64,000 bases of DNA, taken from an uncultured Collinsella sp. (GTDB taxonomy: Bacteria; Actinomycetota; Coriobacteriia; Coriobacteriales; Coriobacteriaceae). Numbering within the stretch: position 1 is the stretch's first letter; the number at the start of each line of letters is the position of its first letter. This document shows, one piece after another, positions 41,393 through 49,922 of this stretch. Location of the stretch: assembly GCA_900545615.1 (NCBI GenBank), contig UQZM01000003.1, positions 1 to 64,000 on the forward strand, read 5' to 3'. The notes under the pieces were generated by a model that saw only the letters and a program-made list of their open reading frames with translations, ran no database searches and was not told the origin of the DNA. A program made the position numbers and the translations under genes.

Positions 41393-42079
41393 CTACAAAT
41401 AAATCCCCTCACCGAGTTGCCTGTGGAACTCGGCGTGATGGTCGCGTGCCCAGGTAAAGAGCGCTTGGTCAAAGTCGGTGCGCGTGGCCGGGACGCCAAA
41501 GACGCCGGCAACTTCGACGCGCACAAACTCCAGTGCCGGCAGCTTGTTGATGGCAGTGAGGGCAAATGGGGACGAGGGCTCCTCGAACAGATAGCGGCTG
41601 CCTTGCAGCGCGTCGCAACTGGTGCACGTGTTGCCGAGCGACGGGGCTTTGGAGGCTCGCGCGCCTACGGGCTTGTAGCCGCAGCGCTTATGAAGGTAGT
41701 CGCGGATCTCGCCCGGCACGCAGCCAAGAGCGGGCACGATGGCGAGTGCGTTGGCGTTGGCCGTGTCGATGGCAATGTGCCCGGATTCGTTGGGCGCATG
41801 CGCGATGACGATTCTCTCGTCGTTATCGGCTCGATAGGGAATGCCGAAGGCCGCGACCGAGGTCTCTTTGTGACATTTCCAGCACTCGCGCTTGCCCAGT
41901 ACTAGATATATATACGGCGCTGAGGGGTCGGATCGGTCAACACCGGGCAGCCACTCGGCAAAGGGCTCGGGGTTGACGCCGCTGGGTACATACCAGATCT
42001 TCTTGGTCCGGTCCCATTTGGCGCCCAGCGCCTTGGCTTCTTCTTTGTGCGAAAAGGGGACATCGAGCTCGGTGCGCAT
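41393..42079 (-). CDS. DUF5710-domain protein
   Basis: The 228-residue protein starts with a DUF5710 module (LDVPFSHKEEAKALGAKWD, then KKIWYVPSGVNPEPFAEW), a small fold often fused to DNA-processing proteins. A C-terminal part with Cys pairs (CWKCHK; CTSCD) follows. The function is unknown. AAGGAG precedes the ATG at 42079; the ATG at 42115 has none. Confidence 0.75.
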   Translation of the reverse strand: MRTELDVPFSHKEEAKALGAKWDRTKKIWYVPSGVNPEPFAEWLPGVDRSDPSAPYIYLVLGKRECWKCHKETSVAAFGIPYRADNDERIVIAHAPNESGHIAIDTANANALAIVPALGCVPGEIRDYLHKRCGYKPVGARASKAPSLGNTCTSCDALQGSRYLFEEPSSPFALTAINKLPALEFVRVEVAGVFGVPATRTDFDQALFTWARDHHAEFHRQLGEGIYL

Positions 42080-42259
42080 GGCGGCTCCTTGGTGCTGCAG
42101 GTGCAAGTGGCTCAAGGATACCGCAGGGCGCAGACATCGCGGCGTTTTGCTGAGAAGTTGCGGTGCGGACTGATTGGTTATGCCGATGGATAGATCGGCA
42201 AGTAGATGGTCGGCTTTTGGCTAGTTGGGCGGTTGGAGCTGCCAGCTGATTTGGCGACA

Positions 42260-42298
42260 TAAAACAAAACAGCCCAGAGGACATAGCCTCTGAGCTGC
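42260..42298 (-). terminator. Terminator of tRNA-Val
   Basis: On the minus strand CAGCTCAGAGG pairs with CCTCTGGGCTG and is followed by TTTTGTTTTA, 8 nt after the tRNA end. Confidence 0.85.
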
Positions 42299-42305
42299 GA
42301 ACATT

Positions 42306-42380
42306 TGGTGGGCGTTAGAAGATTTGAACTTCTGACCTCTTCCGTGTCAGGGAAGCGCTCTCCCCCTGAGCTAAACGCCC
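42306..42380 (-). tRNA. tRNA-Val (anticodon GAC), CCA encoded
   Basis: Read on the minus strand, the acceptor arms GGGCGTT and AACGCCC pair fully. The anticodon stem CTTCC/GGAAG holds the loop CTGACAC, so the anticodon is GAC. The T arm contains GTTCAAATC, and CCA is encoded. Confidence 0.96.
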
Positions 42381-42409
42381 GATCAAGGGTGCGCAAGCGC
42401 GCAAGGGAT

Positions 42410-42438
42410 AATATAACGGAGCCTGAACTCGGTGGCAA
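42410..42438 (-). promoter_or_regulatory. Promoter of tRNA-Val
   Basis: On the minus strand a TTGCCA -35 (42433-42438) and a TATATT -10 (42410-42415) are exactly 17 nt apart, about 30 nt before the tRNA. Apart from this, nothing supportable is seen in 42439-42650. Confidence 0.7.
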
Positions 42439-42669
42439 GAACATTTTTAAAAATCGCTTACATTGTGGAATTCGGGGGCTTTGTCGTATCCATTTCAAAA
42501 GAGCCTGCTGCCGCGATTTGGCTGTCGCATAATGCAAGGCCATTGCGGTATCGAGCTATGGAAAGACGCCTGCGGAATTGTCCTACCGATAAGCGGACAA
42601 GCCTCCAGCTGGTGACTTCGCCGTGGTAAGGTAAGCCGAATTGTTTCCAGGCTGTTTCGGGGGAGTGGA

Positions 42670-43692
42670 ATGAGCAAAGAGTGTGTCGAGCAGGTCGAAG
42701 GCGCAGGGGCTTCGGTGCCGATGACCGATATATCGAACATTGATGTGCCCGAGGGCACCGACGAGCTCAGCCGCAACACCCGTCGCGCATGGCGCGACCG
42801 CCTGAACAGCGCTTCGACGCGCAAGATGATCACGGGCGTCTTGGCTACGCTGGTGGGCGGTTCGTTTTGGGGCTTCTCGGGCACCAGCGCGAGCTTTCTG
42901 TTCGATACCTACCACGTCGATACCTTGTGGCTTATGAGCGTGCGTCAGATTCTCGCCGGTCTACTCTTTATGGCCGTGGTTGTTACGCGCGACCGCGAGC
43001 GCCTGATTAAGCTCTGGACCACACCCGCCGATCGCAAGCAGCTGCTGCTCTTTACCGCCTTTGGCCTGCTGTTCAACCAGTTTTGCTATCTTTCGGCCGT
43101 GCGCCTGACGAACGCCGGAACCGCGACGGTGCTCCAGTGCCTGCAGCTCGTTATCATCATGGGCTACACCTGCGCGATCAATCGCCGCATGCCGCGTACT
43201 CGCGAAGTCATCGGCATTGGCCTGGCTCTGGGTGGAACCTTTTTAATCGCCACCGGCGGCGACCCCACCAGCCTGAATATCTCGCCGCTTGGCCTGGCAG
43301 CAGGTCTTATGTGTGCGGTCAGCGCCGCGTGTATGGCGGTGATTCCCGCCAAGATCCTGCCCGAATACGGCAGCCCCATCGTCACGGGCTCGGCAATGCT
43401 CACGGCGGGCGTGATCTCATGTGTCTTCGTGCAGCCCTGGGCGCATGTGCCGGCACTCGACGCTGCCGGCGTCGAGGCGCTCGCGGTGTTCGTGGTTATC
43501 GGCTCGTTTTTTGCTTACATGCTCTATATGCAGGGCGTTAAGGACATCGGCTCGGTGCGTGCGAGTCTCATCGGAACCGTGGAGCCCGTCTCGGCGACCA
43601 TCACCAGCGCCGTTATGCTGGGCACGGTGTTTTTGCCGACCGACCTTATCGGCTTTGCCATGATCATCGTGATGATGTTCCTCACGGTGTAG
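42670..43692 (+). CDS. EamA/DMT-superfamily transporter
   Basis: The 340-residue protein has a soluble N-terminus of about 55 residues, then ten predicted helices in two EamA halves (GVLATLVGGSFWGFSGTSAS; LAVFVVIGSFFAYMLYMQGV). It is a second DMT exporter-like protein, not obviously linked to neighbours; the substrate is unknown. GGGGGAG precedes the ATG. Confidence 0.88.
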   Translation: MSKECVEQVEGAGASVPMTDISNIDVPEGTDELSRNTRRAWRDRLNSASTRKMITGVLATLVGGSFWGFSGTSASFLFDTYHVDTLWLMSVRQILAGLLFMAVVVTRDRERLIKLWTTPADRKQLLLFTAFGLLFNQFCYLSAVRLTNAGTATVLQCLQLVIIMGYTCAINRRMPRTREVIGIGLALGGTFLIATGGDPTSLNISPLGLAAGLMCAVSAACMAVIPAKILPEYGSPIVTGSAMLTAGVISCVFVQPWAHVPALDAAGVEALAVFVVIGSFFAYMLYMQGVKDIGSVRASLIGTVEPVSATITSAVMLGTVFLPTDLIGFAMIIVMMFLTV

Positions 43693-43841
43693 CTGGCGCC
43701 GCTGCCAAGACGGAAAAGGTGTTGTGCCGCATTTTCGCCAATTGATGTCCGTGTCTGGAGTTTAGCTGTCGATGCTCAAAATGCCATAAACTAGTAACGT
43801 TATGGACTTTTTCATTGCGACTCAATTGCGAGGATTTCTTT

Positions 43842-46154
43842 ATGGCTGGTAATCACTTTAAGGGCAGCGATAGCGGCCGTCCTGCAGTTCCGCCGCGTCC
43901 GAACGGGGCTGGTAAGGCCGGCACGCCGGGCGGCGCTGGACAGGGCGGTTCCGGTAAGCGCGTGTCCCCGGGCGAGACAGCGATGTTTACCGCTCTGTAC
44001 GAGCAGTCTCAAAAGGCAAAAAAGACCGGCCGTGCAAGAGGGAATGTCTTTGCGGGCGGTGCAACCTCCACGTCGCAGCCGAGCGGGGCTCCTTCGGTAC
44101 CCGCGAACAACGCAGGTGCTGCCAACGCCGCGAATGCCGCCGGCAACGTTAATGCCGACAAGGCCGCCAACAATACTCCCTCTGCCGGTGGCGCGGGGCT
44201 TACGGGTAACCTTGGCACGATTTACACCGGCGCCTCCGAGACTGGCACGTTCGCCCGCCTGGATGATAGCGGTGCCGAGTTTGCGGGCTCGGGTTCCAAG
44301 GAAGATTATTACGATTTTGGCTTGAACTACGGTAGCGATGCTTCGTCGAGTTCGACCTCTGACGGTCTGGTCCGTCATCGCCATCGCAAGGGCGAGCGCA
44401 AAAAGCGTCACACCGGCGCCATTATTGCCGCTGTAGTCGCGGTGCTTCTCGTTGCGCTTGGCGCAAGCGGCTTTATGCTGCTTAACTCGGCAAAGACCGT
44501 AAAGAGCGAAGCGAAGGAGGCTGTCGAGATCGTCGGTGGCCTTAAGGACAAGGTCACGTCGGGCGATTTTTCGACGCTGCCTGACGACGCGAAGAAGATC
44601 GATGAGCTCTGTAACAGCATGAAGGCGGAGACCTCGAGCCCGCTGTGGACGGCGGCTTCGTTTATCCCGGTGTATGGCAGTGACATCAACGCAGCCCGCA
44701 CCATGATTGACGCCCTGTCCGATGTCTCGAGCAATGCGCTGGTTCCCATGGCCGACAACCTCTCGCAGGCTACGCCCGGCAAGCTGTTCCAGGACGGCAT
44801 GATTAACGTGTCCGCGCTGCAGGCGGTCGCCGATTCGCTTTCCAGCAGCTCGAAGGTGTTCAAGAGCGCCAACGAGAAGATCCAGGGCATTGGCGATACT
44901 CATATTTCTCAGGTGACCGAGCTGGTCGATAAGGCCAAGGACGGCTTTGCCACCCTCAACGGTGCGGTTGACGCGGCGGAGAAGGTCGCCCCCGTCCTTC
45001 CCCAGATGCTCGGCGCCAACGGCCAGACGCGCAACTACCTTATGTACGCCATGAACAACGTCGAGATTCGTGCTTGCGGCGGCTTTGGCGGTTCGCAGGG
45101 CCTGATTTCGGTCACTGACGGCCAGATGTCGATTGGCGAGTTTGTTCCCCGCATTGGACTCAGCGAGGAAGAGGCAGTCGAGAGCGTCGACGAAGAGGAT
45201 GAGGCGCTGTTCGGCAACCACAGTAACCTGTACAACTCGGGCAATACCTATTCGCCTGATTGGCCCCGCAACTCGCAGCGTGTCGCCGCGCTGTGGAAGT
45301 CCCAGTATGGACAGGACGTTGATGGCGTCATCGGTATCGACCCGGTGTTCCTGCAGTATCTGCTGGGCCTGGTCGGTAATGTCTCGCTGCCCGACGGAAC
45401 GGTTGTCGACGGCACCAACGCCGCAAAGGTTCTCATGCACGATGTGTACTGGAACTATCCGGTCGAGGAGTCTGACGGCATCTTTGCATCCGTCGCCAGC
45501 GCTGCCTTCGACAAGATCCTTGGCGGTATCGGCGATGTCGATGTTACGAAGCTTGTCAGCGCCGTTGAGCGCGGTGCCGAAGAGGGCCGCCTGATCGCGT
45601 GGATGAGAAACGATGATGAGCAGAATGCCATCAAAGAGACGGGCATTGACGCTTCGCTGCCCGATCCGGATGACCCGAGTGCCGATCCTGTTGCCGGCGT
45701 TTACTTTAACAACCTGAGCTTCTCCAAGCTCGACTGGTACCTGAACGCCGATACGCAGATTGGCCAGGGCATCAAGAACGGTGACGGCACGTGCTCCTAT
45801 CGCATCACCGTTACCCTGACGAACATCATGACGCAGGAGGAGGCTGGCAAGCTGCCCGACTACGTTGCGGCGAGCGCACCCGATGCCGCGCGTGATGACG
45901 AGCGCCTGAATGTCTCGCTGTTCGCCCCGACGGGTGGCAACATTTCGGACCTTACCGTCGAGGGCACCCAGTTTGGGCTTGGCGCCGCCACGTGGCATGG
46001 CATTCCCTTCTATTCGGGAACCGTCGACCTGCATGCGGGCGAGACGTCGACGATCACCTATACGCTGACCACGTCGGCCGAGGCGGGGGACAAGCCGCTT
46101 ACGCTGCGTCAGACTCCTACATGCCAGGCGGCTCGCGACAGCGCGTCGGCGTAG
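43842..46154 (+). CDS. DUF4012-domain membrane-anchored protein
   Basis: The 770-residue protein has a long disordered cytoplasmic N-terminus rich in Gly, Ala, Asn and Pro (residues 1-190). A basic patch HRHRKGERKKRH, one membrane helix (AIIAAVVAVLLVALGASGFM) and a large extracellular DUF4012 domain follow (RNYLMYAMNNVEIRACGGF, GIDPVFLQYLLGLVG). In actinobacteria and other Gram-positives such proteins are surface-associated; the role is unknown. GAGGA precedes the ATG at 43842. Confidence 0.87.
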   Translation: MAGNHFKGSDSGRPAVPPRPNGAGKAGTPGGAGQGGSGKRVSPGETAMFTALYEQSQKAKKTGRARGNVFAGGATSTSQPSGAPSVPANNAGAANAANAAGNVNADKAANNTPSAGGAGLTGNLGTIYTGASETGTFARLDDSGAEFAGSGSKEDYYDFGLNYGSDASSSSTSDGLVRHRHRKGERKKRHTGAIIAAVVAVLLVALGASGFMLLNSAKTVKSEAKEAVEIVGGLKDKVTSGDFSTLPDDAKKIDELCNSMKAETSSPLWTAASFIPVYGSDINAARTMIDALSDVSSNALVPMADNLSQATPGKLFQDGMINVSALQAVADSLSSSSKVFKSANEKIQGIGDTHISQVTELVDKAKDGFATLNGAVDAAEKVAPVLPQMLGANGQTRNYLMYAMNNVEIRACGGFGGSQGLISVTDGQMSIGEFVPRIGLSEEEAVESVDEEDEALFGNHSNLYNSGNTYSPDWPRNSQRVAALWKSQYGQDVDGVIGIDPVFLQYLLGLVGNVSLPDGTVVDGTNAAKVLMHDVYWNYPVEESDGIFASVASAAFDKILGGIGDVDVTKLVSAVERGAEEGRLIAWMRNDDEQNAIKETGIDASLPDPDDPSADPVAGVYFNNLSFSKLDWYLNADTQIGQGIKNGDGTCSYRITVTLTNIMTQEEAGKLPDYVAASAPDAARDDERLNVSLFAPTGGNISDLTVEGTQFGLGAATWHGIPFYSGTVDLHAGETSTITYTLTTSAEAGDKPLTLRQTPTCQAARDSASA

Positions 46155-46237
46155 GGTTTTTCTGGTAGCGCAGATAATCGAGTACCATTTTGGGGCGGAC
46201 AGGCAATCTGTTCGCCCCTATTTTGTAAGGAGAGCGC

Positions 46238-47569
46238 ATGAAGTACTTTGGCACCGACGGCTTTCGCGGTGAGGCCAACGTTGGGCTGACGGTAGAGCAC
46301 GCTTATAAGATTGGCCGTTTTGTGGGCTGGTATTACGGCGCCAACCGCAGTGCTAAGGCGCGCGTGATCGTGGGCAAGGACACGCGTCGCTCGAGTTATA
46401 TGTTCGAGGCGGCGCTGGTGAGCGGCCTGGTCGCGAGCGGTGCGGACGCCTATATGCTGCACGTGATCCCCACGCCGGGCGTAGCGCACCAGACCGTGGA
46501 AGGCTGCTTCGATTGCGGCATCATGATCAGCGCGAGCCACAACCCGTTTTGCGATAACGGCATTAAGCTCGTCAACAGCGACGGCTTTAAGATGGACGAG
46601 GACGTACTGGAGCTCATCGAGGACTACATCGATGGCAAGAGCGAGGTGCCGCTGGCCACGGGCAACCACATCGGTGCCACGGTGGACTACATGCAGGGCC
46701 GCAACCGCTACATTGCTTCGCTCATTGCAAGTGCGAACTTTTCGCTGCAGGGCGTCAAGATCGGTATCGACTGCGCCAACGGCTCGGCTTCCTCGGTGGC
46801 CAAGCCGGTGTTCGACGCGCTGGGCGCCGACGTGCGCGTGATCAACGCCGCGCCCGATGGCTTTAACATCAACGTCGACTGCGGCTCCACGCATATGGAG
46901 CGTCTGCAGCGCCATGTGGTGGAGCAGGGCCTGGACGTGGGCTTTGCCTACGACGGCGATGCCGACCGCTGCCTGGCCGTAGATGAGCGCGGGCGCGTGG
47001 TCGACGGCGACCAGATCCTGTACGTGTGCGGCGTGTATCTGAACAAGCACGGGCGACTCTCGGGCGGTACCGTGGTGCCGACGATTGCCAGCAACTTTGG
47101 CCTGGTCAAGTCGCTGGAGCTTGCCGGTCTGAGCGCCGTGACCAGCGGCGTGGGCGACCGTCACGTGTATGCCAAGATGCGCGAGGGCGGCTACAGCCTG
47201 GGTGGCGAGCAGACGGGCCATACGATCTTTGGCGATATCGAGCGCACGGGCGACGGCATTATGACCTCGCTGCGCGTGATGGAAGTGATTCGTGCCGAGC
47301 GCGAGATGCTCTCGCAGCTCACGGCTCCGTGCAAGCTGCTGCCGCAGGCGCAGGTGGCCGTGCACGTGGCGGACAAGGACGCCGCGCTCGAGAACATGGG
47401 CGTGCAGAACGCCATCGCCGAGGCCGAGGCTGCGCTGGCAGGCGAGGGCCGCGTGCTCGTGCGCAAGAGCGGAACCGAGTCGGTGATTCGCGTTTTGGCC
47501 GAAGCCCCCGACCAAGCCGCCGCCGACGCCGCCATGAAGCGCATCGCCAACGCGCTCGAGGCTTTATAG
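46238..47569 (+). CDS. glmM: Phosphoglucosamine mutase
   Basis: The 443-residue protein has the phosphohexomutase catalytic serine Ser100 in ISASHNPF, the metal loop YDGDADRCL, the sugar-binding GGEQTGH and the phosphate-binding RKSGTESVIRV. It converts glucosamine 6-phosphate to glucosamine 1-phosphate for peptidoglycan precursors. TAAGGAGAG precedes the ATG. Its stop codon overlaps the first base of the following hairpin. Confidence 0.95.
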   Translation: MKYFGTDGFRGEANVGLTVEHAYKIGRFVGWYYGANRSAKARVIVGKDTRRSSYMFEAALVSGLVASGADAYMLHVIPTPGVAHQTVEGCFDCGIMISASHNPFCDNGIKLVNSDGFKMDEDVLELIEDYIDGKSEVPLATGNHIGATVDYMQGRNRYIASLIASANFSLQGVKIGIDCANGSASSVAKPVFDALGADVRVINAAPDGFNINVDCGSTHMERLQRHVVEQGLDVGFAYDGDADRCLAVDERGRVVDGDQILYVCGVYLNKHGRLSGGTVVPTIASNFGLVKSLELAGLSAVTSGVGDRHVYAKMREGGYSLGGEQTGHTIFGDIERTGDGIMTSLRVMEVIRAEREMLSQLTAPCKLLPQAQVAVHVADKDAALENMGVQNAIAEAEAALAGEGRVLVRKSGTESVIRVLAEAPDQAAADAAMKRIANALEAL

Positions 47570-47596
47570 TTACGCGGTTTTACCAAACCGCGTAAC
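47569..47596. repeat. Perfect 12-bp hairpin at the end of glmM
   Basis: It is identical to the hairpin after gntR2 at 26161 (stem GTTACGCGGTTT, loop TACC). Here a family A element starts 6 nt later. Confidence 0.75.
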
Positions 47597-47601
47597 TGCT
47601 C

Positions 47602-47713
47602 GACGCTGCAAACGGCCCCAAGCGGCAATCTGACGTTCAATTTCAAGGGCGCGACCAGAAGGTCAGCGCCCTTTCATTTCACGTCACCTTGCTCGCTTGG
47701 GGCCGTTTTCGCT
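47602..47713 (+). repeat. Structured repeat family A, copy 3
   Basis: The 112-bp element begins GACGCTGCAAACGGCCCC and ends GGGGCCGTTTTCGCT. The closing stem AAACGGCCCCAAGC pairs perfectly with GCTTGGGGCCGTTT. The inner GGCAATCTGAC faces GTCACCTTGC. The apical stem AAGGGCGC-GACC-AGAA-GGTCA-GCGCCCTT is perfect. A short ACTAGTC-ATTGGGT direct repeat follows near 47741. Confidence 0.85.
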
Positions 47714-47772
47714 GACGTTGCCAAGACATTAGCGTCAACGAACTAGTCATTGGGTACCTAGTTATTGGGTGA

Positions 47773-47814
47773 AAAAAGGGGACGCTGCGGATTGGTTCCG
47801 CGGCGTCCCCTTTG
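47773..47814 (-). terminator. Terminator of the M32 carboxypeptidase gene
   Basis: AAAGGGGACGC-T-GCG pairs with CCGC-GGCGTCCCCTTT. On the minus strand the stem is followed by TTTTTTCAC. Confidence 0.85.
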
Positions 47815-47835
47815 CGTTGGCGTGTCGGTTATGCC

Positions 47836-49419
47836 TTACAGCTCGTAGAGCGTGGTGAACTTGTCCTGCAGGTAGCTGCAGTAGTAGCGGGCATCGAACG
47901 CCATGCCGCACGCGCCCTTGATGAGCTCCGGCGCGTCCTTGGCGCGGCCCCACTGCCAAATGTGCTCGCCCAGCCAGGCACGGACTGGCGCCAGGTCACC
48001 GCTCGCGCAGGCGCCGGTAAGGTCGACGCCGTCGCGGCACATGGCCGGCACAAACATGGCGTCGTAGGCACTGCCCAGCGCATACGTGGGGAAGTAGCCA
48101 AACGAGCCGCCGCTCCAGTGCGTATCCTGCAGGCAGCCGTGCATGTCGTCGGGAACGGGAATGCCCAGGTACTCGTCCATAAAGTGGTTCCAAAGCGCGG
48201 GGATGTCCTTGGCCGTGGCCTCGCCGGCAAACAGCATGCGCTCGATCTCGTAGCGCACCATAACGTGCAGCGGATAGGTGAGCTCGTCGGCCTCGGTGCG
48301 GATCAGCGACGGCTGTGCGATGTTCACGGCGTGGTAGAGCGTGTCCTCGTCGACGTCGCCGTAGACCTCGGGTGCGTGGCGGCGCAGCACCTCGAGCAGC
48401 GGTCCCATAAAGGCGCGGCTGCGACCCACGGTGTTTTCGAAAAAGCGGCTCTGGCTCTCGTGGATGCCCATGGAGGTGCCACCCTCCAGGCACGTGCGCG
48501 CATAGGCGGGGTTCACGCCCAGCTCGTACATGGCGTGACCTGCCTCGTGGATGATGCTGAAGACGTTGGAGATACAGTCGTTCTCGTAGATGTGCGTCGC
48601 GATGCGCGCATCGCCCACGGCAAAGCCCTCGCTAAACGGATGCTCGGTAAAGGCAAGCGTGGTGTCGTCCAGGTTAAGACCGACGAGCTTCATCAGGTCG
48701 AAGCTCATGGCTCGCTGGGCGGCCTCGGGCACATGCGCGTGCAAAAAGTCGGCAGCGGGCTGCTGGCCGCGCTCGCCGATGGCGTGCACGAGCGGCACGA
48801 CCGTGGCCTTGACCTCGTCGCAAAACGCGTCGAAGCTCTTGGCAGAAAGACCACGCTCGTACTGGTCGAGCCAAACGTCGTATGGGTCGCGCTGGGGGTC
48901 CATGAGCTCTGCCTGATGCTTAAGTTGGGCGACGATCTTGTCCACATAGGGCTCAAAGCTCGCCCAGTCATTGGCCGTCTTGGCCTTGTGCCACACGGCA
49001 TCGGCCTCGCAGGTGAGCCTGGTCCAGGCCTCGGCCTCCTCGGTGGGGATGACGCTTGCCTCGCGCTGGTCGCGACCGAGCACACGGATCTCGTCGAGCA
49101 GCTGCGGGTCGTCGATTTTGCCGCCGGCGACGGTCTCGCGCGCTAACGAGCGTACGAGCTCAACAGACTTCTCGCAGGTCAGTAGCTTGTGATGTTCGCC
49201 GGCAAGCGTGCCCATGGCGTCGGCACGGGCGGCAGCGCCGTTGGCAGGAGCAATCGTCGCTCCATCGAACTCGGCAATCTTGAGCAGGTACTCGCGAGTC
49301 CACAGCTTGCCCTCGAGTTTGCGGAACTTTTTGACGGCCTTGTCGACTTTAGCGGCCTTGACGCCCTTGGCGGCCTTTGCCACGGCTGCCTTGGCCTTCT
49401 TATCGAGTTTCTTTCCCAT
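47836..49419 (-). CDS. M32-family metallocarboxypeptidase
   Basis: The 527-residue protein has the zinc motif HEAGH (residues 291-295) in SIIHEAGHAMYELG, and the M32 motifs GIHESQSRFFEN and a late DMHGCLQDTHWSGGSFGYFP. It removes C-terminal residues from peptides and is cytoplasmic. The first 32 residues are a Lys/Ala-rich extension (MGKKLDKKAKAAVAKAAKG) not typical of the family; it may be a nucleic-acid-binding tail. The M16C protease in this window acts in the same general process. Confidence 0.93.
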   Translation of the reverse strand: MGKKLDKKAKAAVAKAAKGVKAAKVDKAVKKFRKLEGKLWTREYLLKIAEFDGATIAPANGAAARADAMGTLAGEHHKLLTCEKSVELVRSLARETVAGGKIDDPQLLDEIRVLGRDQREASVIPTEEAEAWTRLTCEADAVWHKAKTANDWASFEPYVDKIVAQLKHQAELMDPQRDPYDVWLDQYERGLSAKSFDAFCDEVKATVVPLVHAIGERGQQPAADFLHAHVPEAAQRAMSFDLMKLVGLNLDDTTLAFTEHPFSEGFAVGDARIATHIYENDCISNVFSIIHEAGHAMYELGVNPAYARTCLEGGTSMGIHESQSRFFENTVGRSRAFMGPLLEVLRRHAPEVYGDVDEDTLYHAVNIAQPSLIRTEADELTYPLHVMVRYEIERMLFAGEATAKDIPALWNHFMDEYLGIPVPDDMHGCLQDTHWSGGSFGYFPTYALGSAYDAMFVPAMCRDGVDLTGACASGDLAPVRAWLGEHIWQWGRAKDAPELIKGACGMAFDARYYCSYLQDKFTTLYEL

Positions 49420-49540
49420 ACCGTATCCTTAATCTCGCAGGCCGAGCGTCGCAAGCGGGTGCGCGGCCAGTTTGCACAGCTACCTGCCTTGTACCCAGCG
49501 CGAACAAAACGGAACGCGGCGATGCGCTCGCGAAATGTGT

Positions 49541-49838
49541 TATCCTATAGCCCAATGCGTTGACGGAGAGGGTTTTGCCCGCCGCGTCGCCGGCAAGAGA
49601 GGGAAGGTCATGGGCTGCAAGCCTTCCTGCGGTGGCAAGGGCCAAGCGTTCACTCCCGAGCAGCGACCTCAACGGGCACGCGGCCGGCGGCAGCGAGGCC
49701 CCAGTAGGGAAGCCGTGAGCCTCGCGATAAGGGGCGCAGAGTGGGCGCGGCGGGCCAGACATCCGCCGGGTCAAACAAGGTGGTACCGCGGAATTTAACC
49801 GTCCTTGGGCAATGCACATGCCCGAGGACGGTTTTTTG
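49541..49838 (+). ncRNA. T-box leader controlling pheST
   Basis: A TATCCT -10 (49541-49546) is followed by a long structured leader. The conserved T-box AAGGTGGTACCGCGG lies at 49777-49791 and can form the antiterminator. It is followed by the terminator AACCGTCC-TTGGGC...GCCCGAGGACGGTT with T6 (49798-49837). A TTC triplet at 49649-49651, followed by A, is a candidate phenylalanine specifier in Stem I. Uncharged tRNA-Phe should stabilise the antiterminator and raise pheST expression. The 5' boundary is approximate. Confidence 0.9.
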
Positions 49839-49922
49839 TTACCGAACCGGGCCGCGCATCCGCAGCATCGGGCGGCGTCAGCCGTCCCGGAGCGCGGATG
49901 CGCGAGAGACGAAAGGGAAGAC

